A DNA stretch of 64,000 nucleotides from Kitasatospora terrestris (GCF_039542905.1 NZ_BAABIS010000001.1:3906001-3970000), one strand, 5' to 3'; counted from the first letter of the stretch, positions 27,800 to 37,000 are shown. Translations and numbers: made by a program. The notes: generated by a model from the sequence alone, not told the origin.

Positions 27800-28987
27800 T
27801 CAGAGCGCGCAGCCCTCGGTGTCGACCGGGGAGGTCGCGGTGGCTCCCTGGGCGACGTCCTCGCGGACCTCGGCCGAGGTCAGCACGTAGCCGGTGTCGG
27901 AGCTGTCCAGGGACTTGGCGAAGACCACCCCGTACACCTGGCCGTCCGGGGTGAGCAGCGGGCCGCCGCTGTTGCCCTGGCGGACCAGCGAACGGACCGA
28001 GTAGACGTCGCGGACCACCTGGCCGCGGTGGTAGATGTCCGGGCCGTTGGCCTGGATCCGGCCGCGGATGCGGGCGGGCTGGACGTTGAAGGCGCCGTTC
28101 TCCGGGAACCCGGCCACGATCGCGCTGTCGTTGGTGCGGGCGTCGCCGGCGAAGGTCAGCGGCGGGGCGTTGAGCTTGGGGACGTCCAGCACGGCGATGT
28201 CGCGCTGCCAGTCGTAGCGGACCACGGTGGCGTCGTACAGCTGCCCGGCGCCGCCGATCTGCACGGTCGGCTCGTCGACGCCCCCGACCACGTGGGCGTT
28301 GGTCATCACCCGGTGCGGGGCGAACACGAAGCCGCTGCCCTCCAGGGTCTTGCCGCAGGCGGTGGCGGTGCCGACCACCTTGACCAGGCTCTGCCGGGCG
28401 CGCTGCACCCCCGGGCTGTTGGCCAGCGCCGGGTCCGGGGCCGCGACCTCGGTGATCGGCTCGTGCTCGAACGGGTTGAACACCTGCGGGAAGCCGTTGC
28501 GGGCCAGCTCCTTGGAGAAGTCGGAGAACCAGTTCGGCGCGTCCGCGGGCAGCGTCCCCTGGACCCCGCCGAGGATCGCCGAGGTGCGGACCTGCTTGGA
28601 GACGGTCGGCAGCGAGGTGCCCGCCAGCGCCGAACCGATCAGCCAGGCCACCAGCAGCATCGAGACGACGTTGACCAGCGAGCCGCCGATCGCGTCCAGG
28701 GTCTTCACCCGGCCGCGGCCGATCCGGCCGCGCAGCTTCCAGCCGAAGTGCGTGGTGATCGCCTGCCCGATGGCCGCCAGCACGATCACCACCACCACCG
28801 CGACCACCGAGGCCGTCGTGGAACCCGGCCCGATGTGCCGCAGCAGCAGGGGCAGCAGTTGCACCGCGATCAGGCCGCCGCCGAGGAAGCCGATCACGGA
28901 CAGCACGCCGACCACGAAGCCCTGCCGGTAGCCGGAGACGGCGAAGCCCAGCGCGGCGGCGATCAGCAGCAGATCCAGGACGTTCAC
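27800..28987 (-). CDS. marP: MarP-family membrane serine protease
   Basis: 395 residues. Four N-terminal helices form a CvpA domain (residues 1-160), followed by a trypsin-like protease domain outside the membrane. The triad is His in TNAHVVGG, Asp in RDIAVLDV and Ser in GNSGGPLL. In M. tuberculosis the homologue (Rv3671c) is needed for acid resistance. The GTG 28987 follows GGGAGG by eight bases; upstream open frame is not coding-like. The order with NUDIX and nth matches Rv3671c-Rv3674c. Confidence 0.9.
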   Translation of the reverse strand: MNVLDLLLIAAALGFAVSGYRQGFVVGVLSVIGFLGGGLIAVQLLPLLLRHIGPGSTTASVVAVVVVIVLAAIGQAITTHFGWKLRGRIGRGRVKTLDAIGGSLVNVVSMLLVAWLIGSALAGTSLPTVSKQVRTSAILGGVQGTLPADAPNWFSDFSKELARNGFPQVFNPFEHEPITEVAAPDPALANSPGVQRARQSLVKVVGTATACGKTLEGSGFVFAPHRVMTNAHVVGGVDEPTVQIGGAGQLYDATVVRYDWQRDIAVLDVPKLNAPPLTFAGDARTNDSAIVAGFPENGAFNVQPARIRGRIQANGPDIYHRGQVVRDVYSVRSLVRQGNSGGPLLTPDGQVYGVVFAKSLDSSDTGYVLTSAEVREDVAQGATATSPVDTEGCAL

Positions 28988-29129
28988 CCGGATACCCTCC
29001 CACGTCCCGCCGGGCGGGGGACACAGCCGGACCGATCGGGCCCTCCGACATGCGGAGAGTGCCCGCTCCTGCGACGGTCGGACCGTCCGATGATCGACGG
29101 GGAGTCCCTGCAGAGCGCGAGGAGCGGCC

Positions 29130-29927
29130 GTGGCCACCTGGGAGATGCCGATGCCGGCAGCCGAGCCGGAGTTCCTCCCCGCGCTGGACATCCCCGAGCC
29201 GGGGAGTCAGCGCCGCTGGACCGTCCTGCTGCGGATGCTGCTGCTCCTCCCCCAGTACATCGTGCTCTGGGTGCTGTCGGTGATCGCCTTCGTGGTGGCG
29301 GTGATCGGCTGGTTCGGCGCCCTGTTCACCGGGCGGCTGCCCGACTTCGCGGCCGGCTTCCTGCGCGGGTACCTGGAGTACGACACGCGCGTGTACGCCT
29401 ACCTGATGCTCACCGTCGACCGGTACCCGCCGTTCAGCTTCGAGGAGCCCGGCCACCCCGTCCGGGTGGAGGTGCGGCCCGGGCCGCTGAACCGGCTCGC
29501 GGTGTTCTTCCGCCTGGTGCTGGCCGTCCCCGCGGCGATCGTCCAGAGCGTGCTGAGCGCCGGCTGGTGGGCGGTGTGCTTCATCAGCTGGCTGGTCGTG
29601 CTGATCCTCGGCCGGATGCCGCGGCCGCTGTTCGAGGCGACCGCCGCGGTGCTGCGCTACCGGATGCGGTTCCAGGCGTACTTCCTGATGCTCAGCTCCG
29701 CGTACCCCAAGCGGATCTTCGGCGACCCGGAGAAGGAGCAGCCGTTCACCTCCGCCACCCGGCCGCTGGTGATGAGCAGCAGCGGCAAGGCTCTGCTGGT
29801 GGTGTTCATCGTGCTCGGGGTCGCCGCGACGGTCGCGTCCTCGGTGACCGGGTCGATCGACCACGACGACGACTACGACGACAACCCGACGGTCCGCGTG
29901 ACCGGGCCGCTCGTACCCGGGCGGTAG
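29130..29927 (+). CDS. DUF4389 membrane protein
   Basis: 265 residues with three or four hydrophobic segments: LLRMLLLLPQYIVLWVLSVI, a second after RLAVFFRLVLAVPAAIVQSV, and one near the C-terminus. Between them are conserved blocks RGYLEYDTRVYAYLMLTVDRYPPF and RYRMRFQAYFLMLSSAYPK, the DUF4389 signature. An acidic run (DHDDDYDDN) follows the last helix. GTG 29130 is preceded by GGAG. Function unknown; divergent from marP. Confidence 0.8.
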   Translation: MATWEMPMPAAEPEFLPALDIPEPGSQRRWTVLLRMLLLLPQYIVLWVLSVIAFVVAVIGWFGALFTGRLPDFAAGFLRGYLEYDTRVYAYLMLTVDRYPPFSFEEPGHPVRVEVRPGPLNRLAVFFRLVLAVPAAIVQSVLSAGWWAVCFISWLVVLILGRMPRPLFEATAAVLRYRMRFQAYFLMLSSAYPKRIFGDPEKEQPFTSATRPLVMSSSGKALLVVFIVLGVAATVASSVTGSIDHDDDYDDNPTVRVTGPLVPGR

Positions 29928-29946
29928 GTGCCGGGTACGAGCGGCC
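29905..29946. terminator. Bidirectional terminator overlapping the DUF4389 3' end
   Basis: 16-bp perfect stem (29905-29920 with 29931-29946), ten-base loop. The left arm codes for the last residues of DUF4389, and the right arm almost reaches the convergent NUDIX stop. Confidence 0.8.
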
Positions 29947-29952
29947 GGGCGG

Positions 29953-30663
29953 TCAGGAGCGCGAGCGGCGGGAGAGGCTGAGCGCCTCGTCGGAGAGCTC
30001 GACCGTGCGGCTGGTGTCCCACGGCCGCTCCAGGCCGCTGTAGTGCAGCACCCGGTCGATCACGCCCGCGGTGAAGCCCCACACCAACCGGCCCGCCACC
30101 TCGAACGCCGGGCCGGTGAAACCCGAGGGGTGGCGCAGCCGGGCCCGGTTCGCCGGATCGGTCAGCTCCGCCAGCGGCACCCGGAACACCGCACCGGTCT
30201 CCGCCGGGTCCACCGGCGCCACCGGCGACTCCTGCCGCCACCAGCCCAGCACCGGCGTCACCACGAAGCCGCTCACCGGGATGAACAGCGTCGGCAGGGT
30301 GGCGAACAGCTGCACCCCCGACGGGTCCAGCCCGGTCTCCTCCTCGGCCTCGCGCAGCGCCGCCGCCAGCGGGCCGCTGCCCGCCGGGTCGCCGTCCTCC
30401 GGATCGAGCGCGCCGCCCGGGAACGAGGACTGGCCGGCGTGCGAGCGCAGGCTGCGGGCCCGCTCGATCAGCAACAGGTCCGGGCCGCCGTCGCCCTCGC
30501 CGAACAGCATCAGCACTGCCGACGGGCGGCCGCCCTCGGCCGGCGGCAGGAAGCGGCTCAGCTGCTGCGGCCGGACGGTCTCGGCGGCCTCCCGGACCGG
30601 CAGCAGCCAGGACGGCAGACCCTCCCGGTCGATCACCGGGACGGGCGCGGGCGTCGATGTCAT
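29953..30663 (-). CDS. NUDIX hydrolase, CoA pyrophosphatase type
   Basis: 236 residues. The CoA-specific signature [21 protein letters not shown] precedes the Nudix box, which ends REAEEETGL; the box carries a short Asp/Pro/Gly insertion. The family cleaves CoA and its derivatives to 4'-phosphopantetheine and 3',5'-ADP. The ATG 30663 overlaps the nth stop (ATGA), so translation is coupled. Homologue of Rv3672c. Confidence 0.88.
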   Translation of the reverse strand: MTSTPAPVPVIDREGLPSWLLPVREAAETVRPQQLSRFLPPAEGGRPSAVLMLFGEGDGGPDLLLIERARSLRSHAGQSSFPGGALDPEDGDPAGSGPLAAALREAEEETGLDPSGVQLFATLPTLFIPVSGFVVTPVLGWWRQESPVAPVDPAETGAVFRVPLAELTDPANRARLRHPSGFTGPAFEVAGRLVWGFTAGVIDRVLHYSGLERPWDTSRTVELSDEALSLSRRSRS

Positions 30664-31556
30664 GCGGCGTCCCCCTCGCCGTCGGCGGTCGCCAGGTCGG
30701 CGACCCGGCCGTCATGGGCGACCGCGTCGGCGCGGGCCGCCGCCTCCCCCGGGAAGTCCGCGGGCGGGCGCAGCCGCTGACCGGGCTTGCCGGCCAGCTC
30801 GTACTTGAGCAGCCCGGCCGCCTTCTCGGGGTCGGTCACCCCCACCCCGTACGAGGGGCACAGCCCGGCCACCGGGCAGGCGCCGCAGGCCGGCTTCTGC
30901 GCGTGGCAGACGCGGCGGCCGTGGAAGACCACGCGGTGCGAGAGCATCGTCCACTCCGACGTGGGGAAGATCGCGGCGACCGCCGCCTCGACCTTCACCG
31001 GATCCTCCTCGGCCGTCCAGCCGAAGCGGCGGGCGAGCCGACCGAAGTGGGTGTCCACCGTGATGCCCGGCACGCCGAAGGCGTTGCCCAGCACCACGTT
31101 GGCGGTCTTGCGGCCGACACCGGGCAGGGTGACCAGGTCCTCCAGGCGGCCGGGAACCTCGCCGCCGAACTCGTCCCGCAGCGCGGTGGAGAGCCCCAGC
31201 AGCGACTTCGCCTTGTTGCGGAAGAAGCCGGTCGGCCGGATCAGCTCCTCCAGCTCCTCCGGGACGGCCGCGGCCATGTCCTCCGGCGTGGGGTACTTCG
31301 CGAACAGCGCCGGCGTGGTCTGGTTCACCCGCAGGTCGGTGGTCTGCGCGGACAGCACGGTCGCCACCAGCAGCTGGAACGGGTTGTCGAAGTCCAGCTC
31401 CGGGTGCGCGTACGGGTACAGCTCCGCCAGCTCCCGGTTGATCCGCCGGGCCCGCCGCACCATCGCCAGTTGCGACTCCGGCTTCTTCGGCTTCACCGCC
31501 GCCTTCTTCGCCGCCGGCTTCGGCGCCGCCGCCTTCCGGACCTTGCTCTCTGCCAT
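30660..31556 (-). CDS. nth: Endonuclease III
   Basis: 298 residues. A Lys/Ala-rich extension (1-30) precedes the helix-hairpin-helix [12 protein letters not shown] with catalytic Lys, the catalytic Asp in [13 protein letters not shown], and the 4Fe-4S ligands [17 protein letters not shown]. It removes oxidised pyrimidines from DNA and cuts abasic sites. A C-terminal ~50-residue tail extends past the cluster. In the remembered S. coelicolor order crp is nearly adjacent to nth; here crp is 31 kb away. Confidence 0.95.
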   Translation of the reverse strand: MAESKVRKAAAPKPAAKKAAVKPKKPESQLAMVRRARRINRELAELYPYAHPELDFDNPFQLLVATVLSAQTTDLRVNQTTPALFAKYPTPEDMAAAVPEELEELIRPTGFFRNKAKSLLGLSTALRDEFGGEVPGRLEDLVTLPGVGRKTANVVLGNAFGVPGITVDTHFGRLARRFGWTAEEDPVKVEAAVAAIFPTSEWTMLSHRVVFHGRRVCHAQKPACGACPVAGLCPSYGVGVTDPEKAAGLLKYELAGKPGQRLRPPADFPGEAAARADAVAHDGRVADLATADGEGDAA

Positions 31557-31635
31557 GCACGAAGGCTACGCCGGATCACCGCGGGCCCAGCGGCAAACCG
31601 GAGGAGGAGTTGGGTACGGGGCCGGTGGGCCGGGG

Positions 31636-32502
31636 TCAGGGGGTGAAGTGGGCGTTGACGGTGGGGAAGTCGAAGACGCCGTCGAGGGTGGTGAGGCCGC
31701 CGGTGGTGAGGAGTTCGGTGGCGGCGCGGTGGGCGGCGGTGTAGGCGGCCTGGGCGAGGGCGGTGCCCAGGCTGATCCGGCGGACGCCGGCGGCGGCGAG
31801 TTCGGTGGCGGTCGGGCCGCCCGGGACGGCCATGGCGTTGACCGGGAGGGGTGAGCGCGCGCAGAGCTCGCGCAGCGCGTCCAGGTCGAGCAGGCCCGGG
31901 ACGAAGAGGCCGTCGGCTCCGGCCTCGGCGTACGCCTCGGCCCGGCGCAGCGTCTCCTCCGGGCGGTCGGCCGGGGCGCCGATGCCGAAGAGGTGGACGT
32001 CGGTGCGGGCGTTGAGGAAGAACTCCGGCAGGCCCGCGTCGGCGGCGGCCCGCCGGGCGGCGCGCAGCCGGGCGACCTGCTCCTCGATCCCGAACAGCGG
32101 ACCGCCGACCGCTGCGGAGTCCTCCAGGTTGACGCCCACGGCGCCCGCCCCCACCACGGCCCGGACGGTCTCGGCGACCGCGTCGGGCGCCGGGCCGTAG
32201 CCGCCCTCGATGTCGGCGGTCACCGGGACGTCGACGGCGTCGGCCACGCGGCGGATCGCGTCGACCATCTCCTGCCGGTCCAGCCGCTGGCCGTCGCCGC
32301 GCCCGACCGACCAGGACACGCCCCCGCTGGTGGTGGCGATCACCTCGGCTCCGGCCCCCGCGATCACCGCCGCGCTGCCGGCGTCCCAGGCGTTGGGGAG
32401 GATCAGTGCGGCGGGACCGGCCGCGAGGGCGCGCAGGCGGCGGGCCCGGTCGAGGGTGCGGGGGGCGGTGGGAGCAATGGGGTGCTGGATCTCGGTGGTC
32501 AT
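31636..32502 (-). CDS. Isocitrate lyase/PEP mutase family protein
   Basis: 288 residues, TIM-barrel. Landmarks are LPNAWDAGSAAVIAGAG, VTADIEGGYG, GVNLEDS and FFLNARTDV. The KKCGH loop of true isocitrate lyases is absent, so C-C or P-C bond cleavage of another 2-oxo acid-type substrate is likely (methylisocitrate-lyase-like). ATG 32502 is chosen; ATG 32511 is nine bases upstream and neither has a clear ribosome site. Divergent from the ArsR-type gene, with a shared 77-base promoter region. Confidence 0.8.
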   Translation of the reverse strand: MTTEIQHPIAPTAPRTLDRARRLRALAAGPAALILPNAWDAGSAAVIAGAGAEVIATTSGGVSWSVGRGDGQRLDRQEMVDAIRRVADAVDVPVTADIEGGYGPAPDAVAETVRAVVGAGAVGVNLEDSAAVGGPLFGIEEQVARLRAARRAAADAGLPEFFLNARTDVHLFGIGAPADRPEETLRRAEAYAEAGADGLFVPGLLDLDALRELCARSPLPVNAMAVPGGPTATELAAAGVRRISLGTALAQAAYTAAHRAATELLTTGGLTTLDGVFDFPTVNAHFTP

Positions 32503-32540
32503 GGGGAGCATGCAACCGGGCGGACGGGCGGTAGCAAACT

Positions 32541-32560
32541 GATTAGGCTCAGACCGAATC
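32541..32560. promoter_or_regulatory. Candidate operator between the lyase-like and ArsR-type genes
   Basis: GATTAGGCTC-AGACCGAATC, an imperfect 20-base dyad with matching outer arms (GATT.GG / CC.AATC), centred 30 bases before the regulator start. Probably bound by the adjacent regulator. Confidence 0.4.
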
Positions 32561-32579
32561 CTGGTGCGAGGAGGCGGTT

Positions 32580-33569
32580 GTGCGGACCCGGTTGACGCTC
32601 TCGGCGGGCGACCTCGCCCGGACCCGGTTCGCCGTCTCACCGATGTGGGAGGTGGTCACCGGCTTCCGGGCACTGGCCGCCTCGCCGGTGCCGGAGGTGC
32701 ACCGCGCCTGGGCGGCGCAGGTCCGGCCCCGGCTGGCGGCCGCCGGGCTCGACCGCGGCTGGCTCGCGGAGATGGTCCCGGCCGCGGGCCACCTCCCGGA
32801 CTTCCTCAACCCGCCGCCCGCCGGGGCGGTCGGCGAGCTGGAGCAGGAGCTGTCGACCGTCCGCCGGACGGACCCGGCGCAGGTGCGGCGCGACCTCGAC
32901 CTGCTGGCCGCCGAGCGCGGCGGGCGGCTGTCCGCGAGGCTGCACGGCCTGTACCGGGAGCCCGAGCGCCGGCTCCCCCGGGTGACCGCCGAGATCGAGG
33001 CGTACTGGCAGCTGGCGCTGGCCCCGTACTGGGCCCGGATCCGGGCCCTGCTGGAGGCGGACGTCTTCCACCGGGCCCGGCAGGCGGCCGAGCACGGCAC
33101 CGCCGAGGTGCTGAACGGTCTCCACCGGACCGTGCGGTGGGAGGAGGGCGAGCTGCTCCTGACCGAACGGCACTGCCCGGTCACCCGGATCCCGACCGCG
33201 GCCGGGCTGGTGCTCGTGCCGTCCGCGTTCGCGTGGCCGCGGGTGCTCACCCGGTCGCCGGGCGGCGACCCGCCGCAGCTGGCCTACCCGGCGCGGGGCA
33301 GCGCGACGCTGTGGGAGCGCCGGGAGCCGCCGCGGGCCGACGGGCTCGCGCTGGTGCTCGGACGCTCCCGGACCGTCCTGCTCGCGGAACTGGCGGCACC
33401 CGCCTCCACCACCGAGCTGGCACGCCGCTGCGAGCTGTCGGCGGCGGCCGTCTCCGAGCACCTGGCGGCGCTGCGCGCGGCCGGCCTGGTCAGCGGCCAC
33501 CGTGCCGGGCGGTCGGTGCTGTACGCCCGGACCGCCGTCGCCGACGCGCTGCTCGACGCCCAGGCGTGA
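32580..33569 (+). CDS. ArsR-type transcriptional regulator with DUF5937 domain
   Basis: 329 residues. The first ~250 match the streptomycete DUF5937-type domain (RFAVSPMWEVVTGFRAL, PHLPDFL-like stretch); the C-terminal winged helix has TTELARRCELSAAAVSEHLAAL and SGHRAGRSVLYARTAVADALL. It begins at GTG 32580 behind GAGGAGG. It likely controls the divergent lyase-like gene; the effector is unknown. Confidence 0.8.
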   Translation: MRTRLTLSAGDLARTRFAVSPMWEVVTGFRALAASPVPEVHRAWAAQVRPRLAAAGLDRGWLAEMVPAAGHLPDFLNPPPAGAVGELEQELSTVRRTDPAQVRRDLDLLAAERGGRLSARLHGLYREPERRLPRVTAEIEAYWQLALAPYWARIRALLEADVFHRARQAAEHGTAEVLNGLHRTVRWEEGELLLTERHCPVTRIPTAAGLVLVPSAFAWPRVLTRSPGGDPPQLAYPARGSATLWERREPPRADGLALVLGRSRTVLLAELAAPASTTELARRCELSAAAVSEHLAALRAAGLVSGHRAGRSVLYARTAVADALLDAQA

Positions 33570-33633
33570 CGCCAGGTGCGACGCCAGGTGTGAGGACGCG
33601 GCGGGCCGGGGGAACGGCTGCCGGGTGGGTGGG

Positions 33634-34599
33634 TCAGACGCGTTCCGCGGCGTAGCGGGCGGCGAGGGCGGCGACCTGGGCGGGGGTGGTGACGGTGGTG
33701 GCGGGGGTGTCGGGGGTGATGTGCCGGGCCAGGTCGGCGAGGGTGGTGCCGGGGCCGAGTTCGATCAGTTCGGCGGCGGCGGAGTCGGGGCCGACCAGGG
33801 TGCGGACGGTGCTGTCCCAGCGGACCGGCTCGACCAGGTGACGGATCATCAGCGCGCGCCACTCCGCGGGGTCGCCGTCGCGGACGCGGCCGTCCGCGGT
33901 GGCGACCACCGGGAAGCGGGCGGCGCGCAGCGGGGCGCGGACGAGTGCCGCCGAGAGCCGGTACTGCGCCGGGATCATCAGTGGCGAGTGGAACGCGCCG
34001 CCGGACGGGTGCGGAACCGCCCGGAAGCCCGCCTCGGGCGCCTGCTCGACGAGCGCCTCCACACCGGCCCGGGTGCCGGAGACCACCACGCGGTCGGGCC
34101 CGTCGAGGTGGGCGAGCCAGACCCGGGCACCGGCGCCCCGCAGCCGTTCGGTGAGGCGGCCGGCCGCCTGTGGGTCGCCGCCGGTCAGGACCGCCATGGC
34201 TCCCTCGGCGGCGCGGGCGGCGTCCGCCATCGCGGCGCCGCGCTCGGCGACGAGCTGCGCGGCGTCGGCCGGCTTCAGCACCCCGGCGGCGGCGAGGGCC
34301 GCGTACTCGCCGACGCCGTGTCCGGCGCAGGCCACCACCGGCAGGCCCGGGACGGCCGCGCGGACCGCCTGGAGGAGCATCGTCTCCAGGGCGAAGAGTG
34401 CGAGTTGGGCGTTGTCGGTGCGGCGCAGACGTTCGGTGTCGGCGTCGATCAGGAGGGCTCCGACGTCCCGTCCGACGCGGTGCGAGAGGGCGTCCACCAG
34501 CTGCCACTGCGGGGTGTCCAGCCAGGGCAGGCCCATGCCGGGGTACTGGGCGCCCTGGCCCGGGAACATCAGGGCGATCCGGTCGGTCCGGGCGTTCAT
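33634..34599 (-). CDS. Malonyl-CoA:ACP transacylase-like protein with Gly for catalytic Ser
   Basis: 321 residues of the FabD/acyltransferase fold: FPGQGAQYPGMG at the N-terminus and GGAFHSPLM with the catalytic His. At the nucleophile the sequence is AGHGVGEYAAL: Gly95 replaces the Ser of GHSxGE (codon GGC at 34315-34317). Acyl transfer by the usual ping-pong mechanism should be impossible, so it may bind acyl-CoA or a partner instead. ATG 34599 with GGAAGG six bases upstream. No ACP or ketosynthase gene is nearby. It follows the XRE gene on the same strand. Confidence 0.8.
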   Translation of the reverse strand: MNARTDRIALMFPGQGAQYPGMGLPWLDTPQWQLVDALSHRVGRDVGALLIDADTERLRRTDNAQLALFALETMLLQAVRAAVPGLPVVACAGHGVGEYAALAAAGVLKPADAAQLVAERGAAMADAARAAEGAMAVLTGGDPQAAGRLTERLRGAGARVWLAHLDGPDRVVVSGTRAGVEALVEQAPEAGFRAVPHPSGGAFHSPLMIPAQYRLSAALVRAPLRAARFPVVATADGRVRDGDPAEWRALMIRHLVEPVRWDSTVRTLVGPDSAAAELIELGPGTTLADLARHITPDTPATTVTTPAQVAALAARYAAERV

Positions 34600-34628
34600 G
34601 GGGGTCCTTCCACAGGTGTCGGCGGGTG

Positions 34629-34692
34629 GCGGGTGCCGTTGGCGGCGGGTGCCGTTGGTGGCGGATGCCGTTGGCGGCGGATGCCGTTGGCG
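34629..34692. repeat. Four 16-base tandem repeats
   Basis: Units gcgggtgccgttggcg at 34629, 34645, 34661 and 34677, differing at one or two positions. They occupy most of the 113-base gap between the XRE gene and the transacylase-like gene, so they lie in a transcribed spacer. Confidence 0.9.
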
Positions 34693-34712
34693 GCGGGCGG
34701 GATCGGGCGGGG

Positions 34713-35567
34713 TCAGCGGGTGAGGGTGTCCGGGATCCCGACCACGCCGAGGAGTTGGAGTGCCTGCTCCGAGCTGCTGCCCGGCTCGGCGGTGTAGGTC
34801 ACCAGGGTCTGGCCGTCGCCGTCGGAGAGGGCGAGCGCCTCGTAGTCCAGGGTGAGCTCGCCGACCGTGCGGTGGTGCATCCGCTTGGTGCCGTGGCCCT
34901 TCTCCTTGACGTCGTGCATCGACCAGAGCCGGCGGAAGTCCGGGCTCTTGACCGAGAGTTCGCCGACCAGCGCGGCCAGCGCCGGGTCGTCCGGCCAGCG
35001 TCCGCCGGCCATCCGCAGGAAGGCGATCGACTCCCGGGCGATCTCCTCCCAGTCGAGGTAGAAGTCCCTCGCCCAGGGGTCCATGAAGGCGATCCAGACC
35101 ATGTTGCGGCGGGCCGTGGGCATCGCGGCGAAGTCGGCGATCAGCGCGGCGGCGAGCGGGTTCCAGGCGAGCACGTCCATCCGCCGGCCGAGCACGAAGG
35201 CGGGGGTGGTCGCGGAGAAGACGTCGAGCAGCCGCTGGACGCCGGGGCGGACGCGCTCGGTGCTGCGCGGCGGGCGCGGCTGCGGGCGGCCCTCGGTGAG
35301 GGCGAGCTCCTCCAGGTGGCGCTGCTCGTCCTCGTCGAGCCGCAGGGCGCGGCCGATGGCGCCGAGGATCTCGGGCGAGGGGTTGCGGCCGCGGCCCTGT
35401 TCGATCCGGGTGTAGTAGTCGACGCTGACGCCGGAGAGCCGGGCCACGTCCTCCCGGCGCAGCCCCGGGGAGCGGCCGCGCGACTGGCGCTGCAGGCCGA
35501 CGGACTCGGGCTGCACCCGGGCCCGGCGGGTGCGCAGGAAGTCGGTGAGCTCTTCGCGTCGGTCCAT
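34713..35567 (-). CDS. XRE-family regulator with MmyB-like ligand domain
   Basis: 284 residues from ATG 35567 (ATGs at 35576 and 35579 are alternatives). Helix-turn-helix region: LRTRRARVQPESVGL, RSPGLRREDVARLSGVSVDYYTRIEQGRG (about 10-60). The C-terminal domain (about 105-270) has the MmyB/MltR pattern VLAWNPLAAALIADF...ARRNMVWIAFMDPWAR...HHRTVGELTLDYEALAL, a fatty-acid- or hydrophobic-ligand-type pocket in studied members. Probably regulates its neighbours. Confidence 0.85.
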   Translation of the reverse strand: MDRREELTDFLRTRRARVQPESVGLQRQSRGRSPGLRREDVARLSGVSVDYYTRIEQGRGRNPSPEILGAIGRALRLDEDEQRHLEELALTEGRPQPRPPRSTERVRPGVQRLLDVFSATTPAFVLGRRMDVLAWNPLAAALIADFAAMPTARRNMVWIAFMDPWARDFYLDWEEIARESIAFLRMAGGRWPDDPALAALVGELSVKSPDFRRLWSMHDVKEKGHGTKRMHHRTVGELTLDYEALALSDGDGQTLVTYTAEPGSSSEQALQLLGVVGIPDTLTR

Positions 35568-35645
35568 GCGTTCCATCATGGCCAGGACGGGCCGGGCGCG
35601 GCACCTCGCAACCTGGCCCTGCCAGAACCAGGTTCGCCGACGCGG

Positions 35646-36173
35646 CTACTGCACCAGGCCGAGCAGCAGGACCGCCGCGAGGACGGCCAGGCCGGCCGCG
35701 GGGCCGGCCAGGGCGACCAGCGAGGCGCCGAGGTGGAGGACCGGGGCGGCGCGGTGGCGGCGGCACAGCGTGGCGGCGGTGCCGGGCGGGCCGTGCCGCC
35801 GGCGGGTGCGGGTGGCCCGCAGCCAGAGGGCGTTGAGCAGGGTGCCGGCGACGGCGAGGGCGAGGCCGAAGGCGATGGTGGTGCCGGCGGTGAGGTCGCG
35901 GGCCAGGGCGTGGGTGGCCAGCGGCAGCAGCACGAGCGCGGTGAGCAGCAGGGCGTCCAGGGTGCGCAGGGCGCGGTCGGGCCGGCGGATCCGGGCGAGC
36001 ACGGTGCGGCGGTCGTGCCAGAGGGTGCCGACGGCGAGGAATCCGAGGGCGTGGACGGCGTACTCGGGCCAGCCGGCGGCCGGGTGGAGGTCCAGCGCCA
36101 GCAGGGTGAGGGCGACCACGGCGGCGGTGTCGCCGGCCAGGTCGCTGTGGGCGAGTGCGTGGGTGCTGGGCAT
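35646..36173 (-). CDS. TMEM175-family membrane protein
   Basis: 175 residues, about five hydrophobic helices. The first helix carries HSDLAGDTAAVVALTLLALDL, a variant of the (R)xxxFSD motif of TMEM175 potassium channels, and YAVHALGFLAVGTLWHDRRTVLARIRRPDRALRTLDALLLTALVLLP fits the rest of the domain when read in pieces. The usual Phe of FSD is His, so selectivity is uncertain. ATG 36173 with GGAGG nine bases upstream. Confidence 0.75.
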   Translation of the reverse strand: MPSTHALAHSDLAGDTAAVVALTLLALDLHPAAGWPEYAVHALGFLAVGTLWHDRRTVLARIRRPDRALRTLDALLLTALVLLPLATHALARDLTAGTTIAFGLALAVAGTLLNALWLRATRTRRRHGPPGTAATLCRRHRAAPVLHLGASLVALAGPAAGLAVLAAVLLLGLVQ

Positions 36174-36264
36174 GGCGTCCGACCTCCGCCGGGGTGGAGT
36201 GCGCGCGGCCCGGGGCCGCCGGTGGGGCGGCCCCGGGCCGGGACGCGAGGGGACTGGCGCGGGC

Positions 36265-36963
36265 TCAGTCGTTCGCGGACTCGGAGCCGATGAACCAGTG
36301 CTGACGGACCGCCATCCGGTGGATGTAGCGGGTCTCGACGAACTCGGCGAGGTCCTGCTCCAGGGCGGCGTACTCGGGCGAGGCGAGCGCCGTGCGCAGC
36401 GCCTCCTCGCTCTCGAAGGAGAGCTGGTAGGCGACGTCGAGGGTGGCCTCGCCGATCGCGTAGGCGCCGTCGCGGGTGAAGCCCTGGACGTAGCGGACCA
36501 GGCCGGGCACCTCGAGGGCGAGCTTGGCGTGCGCGTCGAGGCTGCGGGCCCGGAAGTCGGCCAGCGGGGTGCCGGCGGCACGCTTGGCGAGGACGAACAG
36601 CTTGGCGCCGGCCGGGCGGGCGGTGCCGGGGCCGGGGCGCAGCACGTGGGCCTCGGTGTCGAGCACGAGGGTGCGCCAGAAGGCGGCCCAGTTGGGCTCG
36701 TCGAGGCGGGCGCCCTGGAGGAACTCCGGCGACTGCAGGGAGGCGAGCTGCTCCTCGTCGTTGTTGAGCCAGATCTCGGCGATGCCGCTCCACAGCGGGT
36801 CCTCGCCGTCGCCGTCGAGCGGGATGCGGGTGTCCACGGCGTACTTGCGGATCTGCTTGATCTTGGAGGCGTAGTTGGGGGCGTGCACCTCCAGCCAGTA
36901 CCGCTGGAACTCCTCCTCACTCATCCCGGGCTTGGGGTGGGCGAAGATCAGCTGGTGGATCAT
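36265..36963 (-). CDS. Tandem EthD-domain protein
   Basis: 232 residues made of two ferredoxin-like alpha/beta-barrel halves of the EthD type (HQLIFAHPKPGMSEEEFQRYW; FVLAKRAAGTPLADFRARSL). EthD-domain proteins act as small oxygenases, isomerases or accessory factors and often dimerise; here the dimer is fused. ATG 36963 with GGAG five bases upstream. Follows the isomerase-like gene on the same strand and is divergent from the DJ-1/ThDP genes. Confidence 0.75.
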   Translation of the reverse strand: MIHQLIFAHPKPGMSEEEFQRYWLEVHAPNYASKIKQIRKYAVDTRIPLDGDGEDPLWSGIAEIWLNNDEEQLASLQSPEFLQGARLDEPNWAAFWRTLVLDTEAHVLRPGPGTARPAGAKLFVLAKRAAGTPLADFRARSLDAHAKLALEVPGLVRYVQGFTRDGAYAIGEATLDVAYQLSFESEEALRTALASPEYAALEQDLAEFVETRYIHRMAVRQHWFIGSESAND

Positions 36964-37000
36964 GGGGACTCCTCGGGGTGTCCTCGGGATGAAGGTCCGG

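Noticed and set aside
33634..34599. Part of a polyketide gene cluster
   Set aside because: No ketosynthase, ACP or other PKS gene around it, and the catalytic Ser is missing.
34629..34692. Possible CRISPR or iteron array
   Set aside because: Contiguous 16-base units without spacers and no replication gene nearby; a simple tandem repeat.
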